Assembly: GCA_037783415.1 (NCBI GenBank)
Contig: JAZGTN010000064.1
Span: forward strand, 992,001 to 1,056,000
Length of the DNA stretch: 64,000 nt
Origin: Leptasterias polaris
Lineage: Eukaryota; Echinodermata; Asteroidea; Forcipulatida; Asteriidae
Direction of reading: 5' to 3'
Part shown: one piece after another, positions 20,656-32,546 of the stretch
How the letters are laid out: each line of letters begins with the position of its first letter
How positions within the stretch are numbered: the stretch's first letter is position 1
The notes under the pieces: generated by a model
The model's database searches: none
The model's input: the letters and a program-made list of their open reading frames with translations, nothing else
What the model was told of the DNA's origin: nothing
Program-made: the position numbers and the translations under genes

Positions 20656-21519
20656 CTGAGGAATGAAGGGGAAACAATGACATGATTATTTTGTAATCAG
20701 ACTCTCTTTGCTTATTCAGGAAGAAAGTCCTTGGTATAATTATGTTTTATTTACTCACACATACATCCTTGCCATTTGATTGGTGGAACACACGTCGCTT
20801 GTGTCCTGCTTTATTTTGCCATGTAGGCCCTATATTTACTGTTGCGACGTTGGACCGTCGCAATTTTTGTATAAAAAAGGTTGGTGTCTACACGAAGTCG
20901 TCCACGTTATTTAGAAAGAATTTTGTAAAGAGCATTAGAGTGTGGTGTGGACGAGTTACCTCGTCTATTTTGAGTTTATTGTTAAAAGTATGACAAGAAT
21001 TTATGTATGAGTTTTAAAAAGCAGATATGAAATGCATTTCTGTCGTGCATTGTCGTAGAATATATACTCATTCGGTGAAATCTGGCTTTTCCATTTCGTA
21101 ATTCTAGTATTCTACGACAATGCACTCATATGCATTCTTGTTCAAATTTACACAACTGTCGAGAAAACAAAGCAAATGTTTTGGGTTATTACATCACCAA
21201 ATGTAGGCTTACAATTAATTTTGACCTTATCGAGAAAATAAAACCCCCCATTCCGTATATTAATAAAAGACGAAAAACCTTTTAAAGTACCAGAGACAAG
21301 CGCCTGGGAAATTAACATGGGTAATGTTAATGTGAGCTTTTTGGTAAAAAGAAACCCCAAAACAATCAATTAAATTGGTGTAACATAGTTATTTGCAAAA
21401 ATGAACACGATATTAAAATGGCAACGCTTCCCAATCCAAACTTAAACAAAAACAGCTTGAACAACACAAAGAACAATATCGAGATAAACAAACGATATCA
21501 ATGAAGAAGATGAACGAAC
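20656..21519 (-). other. Intron 4 of the guanylate cyclase
   Basis: 864 bases between exons 4 and 5. It holds a hairpin at 21045-21125 and otherwise AT-rich sequence with no recognised element. Confidence 0.7.
21045..21125. repeat. Small hairpin with 18-bp perfect arms
   Basis: GTGCATTGTCGTAGAATA (21045-21062) and its exact reverse complement (21108-21125) enclose 45 bases. ATGCAT-like sequence extends the symmetry outward. Probably a short MITE or its remnant. Confidence 0.6.
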
Positions 21520-21618
21520 GTTTTCCTGTTGATTCCATCCGAGATGCAGTGTTGATCGTGTCCCCAAACAAGCAATAACGTGGCCTCGTGGATCCCACTA
21601 CACCTGCTGCACATGGAC
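21520..21618 (-). CDS. NIT-domain guanylate cyclase, exon 4 (guanine-binding and catalytic Asn/Arg)
   Basis: A 99-base exon following a TTTAAG acceptor. It encodes [20 protein letters not shown] then [12 protein letters not shown]. Cys557 in YCLFG is the second guanine-selecting residue; Asn564 and Arg568 in NTASR stabilise the transition state. All residues needed for guanylate (not adenylate) cyclase activity are present across exons 1-4. The donor GTTCGT is weak but keeps length and phase. Intron 3 to its upstream neighbour is 20.6 kb. Confidence 0.88.
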
Positions 21619-22616
21619 CTTAAATATATTATAAATATAGTAATTAGTAAAGTTCGTACCAATTAATAGAAACAAATTGATGGAAAAGGGTGCAGCAAAC
21701 ATGCAAGGACGTCGTATGAGTGATGAAATATGACCAGACGTTTTTTTTGGTCAATTACAATCAGTACACACTGTTCTTTGCAAACAGGAAAATGTAATTT
21801 TGAAAATGAAAGAGACATTGATATTTAACTCATATATCTAGATAATTTAATAGCTCATTAACAAAAGCAAGTTCCATTCAAGCAAATGCTTTTCATGTAG
21901 GAAAATTCAATTTAAGCTAGAAGAATTAATAACATGTAAATGTCGTCTCGAGGTTAAAAAACCATCTTGCTGATAATTGGAAACGTGTGGTGTCTAAAGG
22001 GACATCGAACACACATATTCACGTTAATATTTACTTAATATTCACGATTTGTGCACCCAAATTGGAAACATTTAGGTAATTATTTACGTATAAATTCAAA
22101 AATTGTGTCAAAAATCGCAAATAAGCACGTAAATGTTTTTGTAGTTATTCACGAGTTCGGCTGCGCCGCTAATATTTAGGTAAAGATACCCACCCAACCC
22201 CAACCCCCCCCCCCCCCAACAACAAATAAAAAAAAACAAAAAAAAATCCGAAACATTTGTTGCTGTCGATCTTTTTTCGTGTTATTTTTCTGGTCATTTA
22301 TAGTTATACTATCGTTGGTAGTTTATAGTATTTCATCAGGTCACCACTGTATGGGTCTTAATAAAAATATTTATAAAAAACACCCAAAACACGCATGTGC
22401 GTCGACTGGTACGGTATGATATCAGATACGCTAAGAAAGCTCAGCCTTTTATAGGACAATTAGACAGGCGGGAAAACTCTGAAAACATATTTGAATAAAT
22501 GAAATGGTAAAAATTATGTTTGCCCGTTCATGAAAACGAATGTCCCATCAACTCATACAGCCAGTTCAGACGAAATTGAATGAGCGTTGCGATATCTTTA
22601 ATTTTAGACAGAGATC

Positions 22617-22790
22617 ATTAGGTGTTCGGGCACTCCGCCCGGAACACCTCTTGTTTTTGTTCCGGTTTTTTTCTTTTTTTTCTTCTTACTTTTTAGGTGT
22701 TTGGACAGAAGTCCCAAGACCTCTTCTTATTGTTCGTTTTTTTTTAGGTGTTCGGGCAATCCGCCCGGAACACCTCTTGTTTTTGTACGT
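22617..22790. repeat. Hairpin cluster AGGTGTTCGG...CCGGAACACCT
   Basis: Three related hairpins in a row: AGGTGTTCGGGCACTCCGCC plus CGGAACACCT (about 22618), a diverged AGGTGTTTGGACAGAAGTCC (about 22697), and AGGTGTTCGGGCAATCCGCC (about 22746), separated by T-rich DNA. The same AGGTGTTCGG motif ends or starts modules at 28797, 29215, 33668, 33713, 36746, 37906, 40346 and 41380. Confidence 0.75.
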
Positions 22791-22917
22791 TAAAAAAAAA
22801 AAACTTCTTCAATCTGCTTATCCCCCGCGATTGTCCGCAAAAAAACGCTTCCGAAGCTCACACAAACTTCAAACTTCACATATAGTTAGATCGTTACTTG
22901 TAGAAGACACCGCTGGA

Positions 22918-25900
22918 GTGACGTCATGATGACGTCATCAGGTGTCGAAATACAGTAAATCAAATTTTAATATTTCAAAAAATCATAACTCGAAAACTGC
23001 TGAATGGATTTGTACATTCTATACATCATCGGACAGGTCTTGGAAAACCCAACAAACAATTCACAAAGAGTGACCCAATTTTACCTTGACTTCCGGTCCA
23101 AAACGGAAGTTGAAATTTCAATAATTTATATCTAAAGAACTTCTCGTACTTAAATCGAAATTTTTACACCAGGTTGATACTAGTTTGACCTTACTTTCTG
23201 GTCGAAATCGGGTGTTAAAGGTAACGTAGGACTATATATTGACCCGCATTAAAAGCACGTGAAAAGATCTTCTACACTGCAAAAACTGGGGTGTTAAATT
23301 GATTCTTTCCGGTATCCATATGTGACAACACCGCCATGGTGTTAGCTATCCCCATTACTACATCGTTGATAAAATCAACACCGTGGCGGTGTTGTCACAT
23401 ATAGATACCAAGAGAATCAATTTAACACCCCGGTTTTTGCAGTGTACTGAGACACGTATAACCGTATCTAACCCAGTGGCACGGTAGCCGTCTGTTGCGT
23501 TCCAGTACACCACGCTGCTGGCTGCTCCACTTCCGGCCTGTTCATAAGGTCCTGCACAGGGTCCTGCATGTAACCTGTGTATACACGATACACTAGCACA
23601 CATTCCGCGCCACGAAGACAGTGTATACATCCACATAACGTAAAACGGATTGTTGATGTCATATCCACTGGTGGCGCTATACCGTGTTAATGGTCGTTTG
23701 TTAACGTACAGTGCGCGTTTTATAATGCAACAGACTCAGAAATGTACGTCGTTCGACGGTAGCCCAATGAATAGCTCAGTGCATATATCCTTCGTGTTAG
23801 CCTTTTGTTGGCTTGGTGGTAAATATCAACTAAAACGAGTGTATTTTGCTGAACTCTTTTGGTGATTTTAATAAATGTAGATAACTGAGAAAATGTGATC
23901 GGAAAAAGATCAACATAAATTTGACTCTAATCAACACCGGTTTTTACAAGATTTTACTTTTAAATCCTGTTTAATACTTCAAAGAAATACAATGTGAACA
24001 GCAAAACAAATTCAACATAAATTGCACATCGTGTAAACTGTAGGTTCTTATGCCCTTATCATAATCATGACAAATGATGTTGCTTCAGTTATCGGCACCA
24101 CAAAAAGGTAGCAAGCAGGCGTAGTTTGATAAAATTAATTTTTGAATTGTTAGTGATAGTCTTTTAAATTATCAGTTCAGTTAGTGACTATTTGCAAAAA
24201 AAAATTATACATGTGTATCTAGTACACATTCTTGAGTTTCAATGCATATCCATCGAAAAATAAATAAACTTCATTGAATGGAAAACATAATACTTAATAG
24301 TTGTACTTGTGAGTCATTCAAAGGCTCGTTTCAAGATCTGTAGTCAAGATGAAGGGGAAGTGGGGAGAATGTTTCTTCTGTATGACTATGAAATGACAAT
24401 GGACCCTTGGCCCTTTCAAATAATCTAAATAATGTACTCATTTGCTAAATTATTTTTGTAAGTTCACCTTTGTTTTTCACTTGGCACATATTTAAATACC
24501 TATGTCTCGATAAATAAATTCTAACTTCATAATGATGTCATCGGTTTTCAATTCTGGCTAAACAAAAGTTTATTATTTAGAAAATGTTATATTTCGAGTA
24601 GCCTTTATTTCCTGTATATATAACTAACGTTTAAACGTAGAAGATTTACACATTACTTTCTTTGAAATTTCAAAAGCTATCAAAATTGTTTTCAGCGATT
24701 CAATGAAATAGCTAACGCATTATACCATGCCGCATAGGAGATGGCAATCAACATGGGATAGCGGTTTGGTTAGAAAGGGAAAGACAATACTACCAAGATC
24801 CCGTCATTTGTCTGTCAATTGGTAGATATTAATCAAGTTATAAAAACTAATTAACTAGACATAATAATTTGTTTGATAACAAATTCGAGGTGTTCGTGTA
24901 TCGATGGTTCATGTATCGATTGTGTTAATAAAATGCGCTAGCAGATTATTGATAGTTTTTAATTTTCAAAAAAGTCGTTTGCAAACCTATTACATTATTT
25001 TTTACTTTTAGTGTACACTGGAAAAATGATATCGTTGCTGTACGAGTCGCCAAAAAGTGTTATATACACATGTATAACAATTTGTATGTAAATTTTCACA
25101 AACTGAACTGATAGTTTAAAAGACTATCACTAACAATTCAAAAATAAATGTTATCAAACTACGCCTGCTTGCTACCTTTTTGTGGTGCCGATAACTGAAG
25201 CAACATCATTTGTCATGATTATGATAAAAACCTACTGTTTACACGATGTGCAATTTATGTTGAATTTATTTTGCTGTTCACATTGTATTTCTTTGAAGTA
25301 TTCAACAGGATCTAAAAATTAGATTCGCGTAAAAACTGTTGTTGATCAGAGTCAAATTTATGTTGACCTTTTTCCGATTGCATTTTCTCAGTTATCAAAA
25401 GTTATTCAAATCACCAAAACAGTTCAGCAAAATACACTCGTTCAGTTGATATTTACCACCAAGCCAACAAAAGGCTAACACGAAGGTTATGCAATGAGCT
25501 ATTCATTGGACCACCGTCGAACAACGTAGATTTCCGAAGGATGGTTGCATTTATCGACGAGTGCAGTAGCGAAGGACCATTAACTTGGTATAGCGCCACC
25601 ATGGATAACGCATCAACTTTACTGTACGCTTCATGTACATGTATGTGTGCCAGCAATGCACAGTCTTCGTGGACTTTGCACCTTAAGATCAATGGCGCAG
25701 TGTGTGTACAGTTTACATGCAAGATTACGCGTGGTCAATGGAGCGGAACGACCAGCCCTTTGCTTCTGCTGCGGGCTAATACTAACGTAATGTTCAACTT
25801 ACATTTTGAGCGGGAAGTCAAGAACAAACGGGATAACTCTTTGTGTAGCATTTGTTGAGTTTTAAAAGACCTGTCCGATGATGTATTGATTGAAGCAATC

Positions 25901-25990
25901 CATTCAGTAATTATTAAGTTATGATTTTTTGAAATATTAATTTTTGATTTACTGTATTTCAACACCTGATGACGTCATCATGACGTCACA
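22918..25990. repeat. 3-kb interrupted palindrome
   Basis: Left-arm blocks reappear inverted on the right. Examples: TGACGTCATCAGGTGTCGAA with following sequence (22930-23060) against 25850-25980; GTTAGCCTTTTGTTGGCTTG (about 23795) against about 25460; TAGCAAGCAGGCGTAGTTTG (about 24110) against about 25155. The loop is about 24250-25097. The left arm carries a 170-bp TA-flanked insertion absent from the right. Identity falls in the middle of the arms (23450-23640 against 25600-25800). The arms have no coding signal. Confidence 0.8.
23275..23444. mobile_element. MITE, 170 bp, TA target duplication
   Basis: It begins CACTGCAAAAACTGGGGTGT and ends with the inverted CGGTTTTTGCAGTG. TA lies on both sides (23273-23274 and 23445-23446). 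Inner arms also pair (ACACCGCCATGGTGTT and AACACCGTGGCGGTGT). TA duplication and short length fit a Tc1/mariner-type MITE. Confidence 0.75.
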
Positions 25991-26439
25991 ACAACTTGAT
26001 GGAGGTTTCATCAAGGTTCTAACATGGTGTAAATTTGAGGTTGATCAGATAAACAGAAGTAAGGATTTGGGCAGGAAAATTGTTTTTGTTAAGAATTGCA
26101 GAAAGGCAAACTTTGACCTTCCGGTACGACCGGAAGTAAAGGTCGAGTGAATTTGGCGTTAACTTTTCAAATGTTGCCCGTGTCTTGATCTATCATATGC
26201 CCAAATATAAATACCATAGCTGTAATATTCAGAGACATACAGGCAATGGCATGAGGGCACTTTTTGACCTTAAATGGCTTTTAATTTGACACCCGATGAC
26301 GTCATCTTGACGTCATTGCTCACACACCTTCTGCTTGTTATGTTCTAACGTCACATTAAGTTTCAAGTTGATCAAAGGTTTGCAAGTATGTTTTTTTTAA
26401 CGGACAAACGACTATCAGAAGAATAAGCAAAAAAAAACA

Positions 26440-28660
26440 AAAACTAGACTTATTTGCATTTGTGAACAAATGCAGAGCTGTTTCGCTAATAATATTTTCA
26501 AATTACTCAAGTGAATATGAAAGGTTGTAGTGTGTACATAATCAAGTTAATATTACAATATTTTATGCCTTGTGAGATCGAATTCATTGTCTATATATCT
26601 TGTAAAACTGTACCTTTAAGGTAATATAACCTGACAAATGATGACGTCATGATGACGTCAATTATTTTTCGAATCAGTTATGACATATCAAGCCTGATAA
26701 AAAAAGAATTTAGATTAAAGCATGTTCCGTTAGTAATTTCTGACTTAAAGGGGTAAAAAATGAAAAAATCATTACAAATCGTGTGATGACGTCATCATGA
26801 CGTCATTACAAGTTTGAGAGGAACGTGCCATTATCTAACGACTTGCCAAGTTTCAACGTGATCACACCTATACTTTTGGAGATATACGACTTCAAAAAGT
26901 GCTCCTTTAATGTCACGTCACGTGACCCCTGATGACGTAATCAGTCTAAAACTTCACACGTATGTTGGCTGCCAGACGGTCATCATGTGTATCAATTTTG
27001 AAGCGATTACACAAAACTTCGCAACACACATCTTCTCAAAGTGCATTTTGAACAGTTTTGCAACTGCCGCTAGAGGGCGCTCTTTACTATTATTACGTCA
27101 TTGGTATTTTTTTTTGAAAGTACATCTTAGCCGCACACTAACATCGTTAAAAGCAACTTCATAACATTTAGCACTTTTGAATTACAAGGCACTTCCTGTT
27201 TCGACTGGTTTCGACCGGAAGTAGAGGTCACGTGAGGTCACGCACACTGAATAAAATGAAGACCTAATTTATCCCTACCCAATCCCACAAACAGAAATCT
27301 ACGGTCTCTTGTGGCTGATTTGATATAGATTTTCAAATAGTTAAAATATAAACCTTTAAGATGACGTCACGTGACAGGTGATGACGTCATCATGACAAAT
27401 TTCTTTTAGGACCTACCTTGCACCAATGCCTTTCATCACTGAAAGTTTCATTGCAATTGCTTATCGGGAACTATGAAAAAGGGTGCTTGGAACGAGTGTG
27501 CGTTATCTCAATAGCTTTTTTTACTGAAACAGGAAAAAAAATAAAATAAAAAAAACTAGAGCTCAATTGCATTTGTGAACAAATGCAAAGCTGTTTCGCT
27601 AATAATATTTTCAAATTACTCAAGCGAATATGAAAGTTTGTTGTGTGTACATAATCAAGTTAATAAACACAATATTGAATGCCTTGTGAGATCCAATTCA
27701 TTGTCTATATTTATATCTTGTAAAACTGTACCTTTAATTTAATATAACATGGCGAATGATGACGTCATGATGACGTCAAATATTTTTCGAATCAGTTATG
27801 ACGTATCAAGCCTGTTTAAAAAAGAATTTGGATTAAGTCATGTTCCGTTAGCAATTTCTGACTTAAAGGCGCAAAAAATGAAAAAATCGTAACAAATCGT
27901 GTGATGACGTCATCATGACGTCATTACAAGTTTGACAGGAACTTGCCATTATCTAACGACTTGCCAAGTTTCAACGTGATCAGACCTATACTTTTGGAGA
28001 TATACGACTTCAAAAAGTGCTCCTTTAATGTCACGTCACGTGACCCCTGATGACGTAATCAATCTAAAACTTCACACATATGTTGGCTGCCTGACGGTCA
28101 TCATGTGTATCAATTTTGAAGCGATTACAACAAACTTCGCCACACACATCTTCTCAAAGTGCATTTTGAACAGTTTTCCAACTGCCGCTAGAGGGCGCTC
28201 TTGTGTATCGTGACGTCATCGGTATTTTTTTTTAACTGCACACTATTGCCGGACACTAACATCGTTGAAAGCATTTTCATATCATTTAGCACTTTTGAAT
28301 TACGAAGGCACTTCCGGTTTCGACCGGAAGTAGAGGTCGCGTGAGGTCACGCACACTGAATAAAATGAAGACCTAATTTATCCCTACCCAATCCCACAAA
28401 CAGAAACCTACGGTCTCGTGTGGCTGATTTGATATAGATTTTCAAATAGTTAAAATAGAAACCTTTAAGATGACGTCACGTGACAGGTGATGACGTCATG
28501 ATGACGAATTTGTTTTAGGACCTTCCTTGCACCAATGCCTTTCATCACTGAAAGTTTCATTGCAATTGCTCTTTAAGAACTATGCAAAAGACTGCTTAGA
28601 ACGAATTGTGCGTTATTTAAATGACTTCCGGAAGTCTGAAACATTAAAATAAAAACAACA
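26440..28660. repeat. Two tandem 1.1-kb modules, orientation A
   Basis: The second copy (about 27553-28660) repeats the first (about 26440-27552) almost base for base: CATTTGTGAACAAATGCA, GCTGTTTCGCTAATAATATT, TGACGTCATCATGACGTCAT, GCCGCTAGAGGGCGCTCTT and CCGGAAGTAGAGGTC recur at a spacing of about 1.1 kb. Both are reverse complements of the orientation-B modules at 29.26-41.4 kb. Open frames inside (26910-27164, 28028-28213) are duplicates of each other without a protein signature. Confidence 0.82.
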
Positions 28661-28687
28661 ATAAAAACAAAAACTCCAAGTAAAACA

Positions 28688-28828
28688 ATAGCTGTTTCGC
28701 TGCAAAGCGAAACAGCTAATAAGAACTTTAACAAAAACAATAGCTGTTTCGCTGCGCTGCGCTGCGAAACAGCTAAAAAAACCCGAACAATAACAAAGAG
28801 TTGTTCGGTATTAAAGACCGAACACCTA
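28688..28828. repeat. Three consecutive hairpins
   Basis: AGCTGTTTCGCT...AGCGAAACAGCT (about 28690-28717), then a related one with a GCTGCGCTGCGC loop (about 28741-28773), then GTTCGGT...ACCGAAC followed by ACCT (about 28803-28827). They sit at the junction between the A-oriented and B-oriented modules. Confidence 0.7.
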
Positions 28829-29260
28829 ATTATGCAAACAAATCTGATTAATTTACTCAGGCAATAGATATGTAAACAACACACTTAGATAAAGAAAACG
28901 TTGAAAAAATGCAAAACAGACCATTTTAACCTACTGAACAACTTGTCAGCAGGTGCTGACAACGTACCGGACTTAAGCTTGTCCAGTTAAGGTGCCGTGT
29001 TCGAGGGTCAAAACAAAAATCATTAAACTTGCCAAACTCGCCTTCTGGTTCAATCTTCAATTTCAAGTCAAAAAACTTTTCACAAACCCTAGTTTGCAAA
29101 GTATTAGAAAGACCAACCTTCTTCCGCCATCCTTCTCACTATCGGAATGGGATATAAAAACAAACTTTCATGGCACCATACGGTCATAAGCCCTACTACT
29201 AACTTTCATTGAAAACCCGAACACCTAGTGTTTGTAATCCTACAAACACTACATTCTAGT

Positions 29261-29262
<2 letters not shown>

Positions 29263-29292
<30 letters not shown>

Positions 29293-30587
29293 CTTCGCCG
29301 CTTGTCCGCTAACAAAAGCACACTTCCCAAGCTCATATAAACTTGAAATTTCTACCATAGTTAGATAACCATTAGGAGACGAAACCGTTTCATTTACGTC
29401 ATCATGACGTCATCAGGTGTCAAGTTACAAGGTTTTTAAAATTAAAAAAATTAATCTTTGAAAATCCATATCAAATCAAGATGAAGAGACCGTCGGTTAC
29501 TTTTTGCGGGATTATATAGAGGTAATATGGGTCTTCATTTTTTATTGTGTGCGTGACATGACTTGACCTCTACTTCCGGTCGAAACAGGAAGAAACAGGA
29601 AGTGCCTTGTAATTTAAAAGTGGAACACTTTTTGAATTTTTTTTAACGGTGTTATAGTCGAGCAAGAGTCTGGTTTAACAAAATAAGACAAGTGACGTCA
29701 TAAAAGTCAAGAGCGCCCTCTAGCGGCAGGTTGAAAACTGTTAAAAATACACTTTTACTAGATGTCTGTGGCGAAGTTTATGATAATCGTTTCAAAATTG
29801 GTATATATAATGACCTTCATGCAGACAACATATGTGTGAAGTTTTATATTGATGACGTCATCATGTGTCACGTGGTATCGCCTTAAAGGTTTACTTTTTG
29901 AAGCCGTGTATCTACAAAACCACAAGTTCGACTGAGTTGAAACTTGGCATGTTGAAAGACAGTGATAGTGACAACGTAAATCTAAAGAAACAACATGATG
30001 ACGTCATTCCCTTTTTTTATACAAATATTTGAAATATTGACCAATTATTACGTGTATTTATTGACCCGCTGTCAAACCACGGGCTACACACACACTACGC
30101 GAACTAAACCAGTTTACTGTTTTTTATCACGTAGTGTGTGTGTATACGTTGAGCAAATCATCTGCAAGGTTCAAAGTCCATCAAACATGCTTGTGGTCTA
30201 GTCTCTGTTCAAGGTTCGCGCAACCTGCTTTTGACAATACGCTTTGTTAGTCTCTAAAACAGCCGTCCATGCAAACCTCGTTAACAAACAAATGCTAGGC
30301 TTTTGATCGTGTGCTTTTTAACCAAAAGTTGAACATTTCATGAATTCATATCTCGTCGTCTTTTTTCCCTCAAGATTGTCCAATAAAAAAAGACACTTCC
30401 TAAGCTCGCATAAACTTTAATCTTCACACATAGTTAGATATGCATAGGTAGATGACACCGCTGCAGTGATATCATCATGACTTCATCGGATGTCAAATTA
30501 CAAGGTTTTTAAATATTAATTTTGTAATGTTTGAACTTCCATATCAAATCACGGACATGAGACCGTAGGTTGCTTTTTGCGGGATTA
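29263..30587. repeat. TGACGTCA module, orientation B, copy 1
   Basis: Starts with a CTT microsatellite (29263-29295), then GTCCGCTAACAAAAGCACAC, the doublet TTTACGTCATCATGACGTCA, GAGCGCCCTCTAGCGGCAGG, and a closing TGCGGGATTA. At 30587 it is interrupted by a TA-flanked transposon and resumes at 32547. Equivalent segments lie at 33778, 35643, 36802, 37963 and 40389. Confidence 0.8.
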
Positions 30588-32544
30588 GGGTAGGCTGGGG
30601 TAATTGGAACAGTGGGGTAATTGGAACAGTGGGCCTTTTTCTTGGCTATTCTGGTGTGTAGCGATCATAATCTTACTGGAGATACTTTACAACAAACAAA
30701 CATATATTGTTCAAGATGGTGGACAGTTTCAATGATCTTTGTCGTATTATTACTGAAAATATCCCCGTAAATCTGACCCATCCTGCGAGCATCCTCTGTT
30801 TGTTTCAATAATTACTAATTATTGGCAATCCTGACAAACGATGTGTTTAGTTTGGAAGTCATTTACAGTGTAAAATCGTGTATTCTGGAGCTTGTTTCTG
30901 AGGTTTTCGTCAATCATACGTTCATTGCATACAGGTAAGTGTTCAATTTGGTCATGCTTATTATAAAACTTAAGTAACTTAAACTTAAAATTTGAAGTCG
31001 TCATATGATGTTGAATGCTTGTATGGGAGAAATCAAGGCATAACCTGCTATTGTCTTAGCTTATGGGGATGTGGGAACTGGCTTCAGAATTGTCGATTGA
31101 CAGAGTTTTGCATGGCTGAATAATGTAAAACATAGGCTTAAAAGATTTAGTAAAAAAAAAATTCTGATGTAGACCTATCAGAAAGAATGGTTAAATTACA
31201 TAATTTGTTATTGTTATATCTATTCCAAAATGACATGTTTTGTGTTAACAATGATTGTGTGGGCGGCCATTTTGGAAAATTATTTCAGGCAAGGGTGCTT
31301 CATTTTAAAGGGTACTTCTGTGAGGCTACAGTTCAGGATCATTGATCATTGATTTGGATAATGAGTAAAGGGTGCATAACAGCTAATTAATAGTGAAAGA
31401 TTAAAATAAATACACAAGGAAATCCTGAAAAATTACAAATATTTGGAACGTGTTTATTTATGGGGTAATTGGAACGCCAGTCATATGGGGTAATTGGAAC
31501 GCCAGAACGCCAGTCGTATTGTACAATTATGGCCATGACGTGTACGTGTCTTTAATCAAAACGGGTCAACTCGTACCCAGGTAAACTCGTACCCATGTGA
31601 ACTCATACCCAGGTTAACTCGTACCCAAGTGAACTCATACGCAGGTGACTCGTACCCAAGTCAACTCGCACCCAAGTCAACTCGCACCCAAGTCAATTCG
31701 TACCCAAGCCAACTCGCACCCAAGCCAACTCATACCCAAGTCAATTCATACCGTCTAACGTACAATAATACTATATTTATTGGTCACTGTGCAGGTACGG
31801 CTGAAAAAGGAGTCCAAACTACAGTGGATACCAGCGGAAGCAGGTCAAGGCAGTACAAGGGACAACATTCAAGCTGACGTGGGACCGTTACCATTCAGGG
31901 GACCTCAAGACTTCGGGCTTGCTGTCCGCCTGCAAACACCTGACCGGCCCGCCGATGTGAAACAATTGCCATCAACCAACAAATCGGCTGTTCTCAGAGC
32001 CACCACATTTTCTAAAAAGAGATTTAGCCTGTCTGTTTTCTGATTATTTTTACGTAATTTTGGAAAGAAAAAATCCAATCATTTGAAGAGAAACATTTTC
32101 TTCATTACGTTTTTCCACCCAATACAAAAACTTTGCGTAAGTTGTTATGGTCATTAATTTTTGGAGTAATGGACTTGGGTACGAGTTCACTTGGGTACGA
32201 GTTTGGTTTTAATTTCTTTTATGAATAACCAACACACAGTGTTAATAGTACTTTTCAACAATTTTGAGATGATGTTATCAATTAAATGTTATCTAAAATA
32301 TACAAATATTGTCTTTGTGATACAAATGTTTACCCCAATCAGTCGGGGTAAATGGGACATTTAGAGCCTCGTTATTTTGGGCCTCTCTTCAGAATATAAT
32401 GTCATAATTTACATTTAATTGCACCAAGAAACTTTCTAAAATGTATTTTCCAATACCTGAATACAAAAAACCGTAGTCACAATCGCCCCATAAAGCGCAA
32501 ACAGGGATTTAGTGCTTAAGTGTTCCATTTACCCCAACTTACCC
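30588..32544. mobile_element. TIR element, 1957 bp, TA target duplication
   Basis: The ends are GGGTAGGCTGGGGTAATTGG and the inverted CTTACCC side (reverse complement GGGTAAGTTGGGGTAAATGG), matching at about 21 of 24 positions. TA flanks both sides (30586-30587 and 32545-32546). The uninterrupted site is seen in the paralogous module at about 39260. Extra copies of GGGGTAATTGGAAC occur inside at about 31459 and 31485. No long transposase frame is visible. The TA duplication is consistent with a Tc1/mariner-like group but does not prove it. Confidence 0.78.
31565..31753. repeat. 16-bp minisatellite inside the TA-flanked element
   Basis: About a dozen copies of AACTCGTACCCAAGTC with variants (CAT/CGC, AGG/AAG). 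Two copies in inverse orientation lie at 32166-32200. The plus-strand frame across it is a repeat artefact. Confidence 0.85.
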
Positions 32545-32546
32545 TA

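Noticed and set aside
26910..28213. Two near-identical small ORFs in the tandem A modules
   Set aside because: Their similarity is due to DNA duplication; they carry no protein signature and frames differ in other modules.
31629..31877. Plus-strand ORF with SQLAPK-type repeats
   Set aside because: It is a translation of the 16-bp minisatellite.
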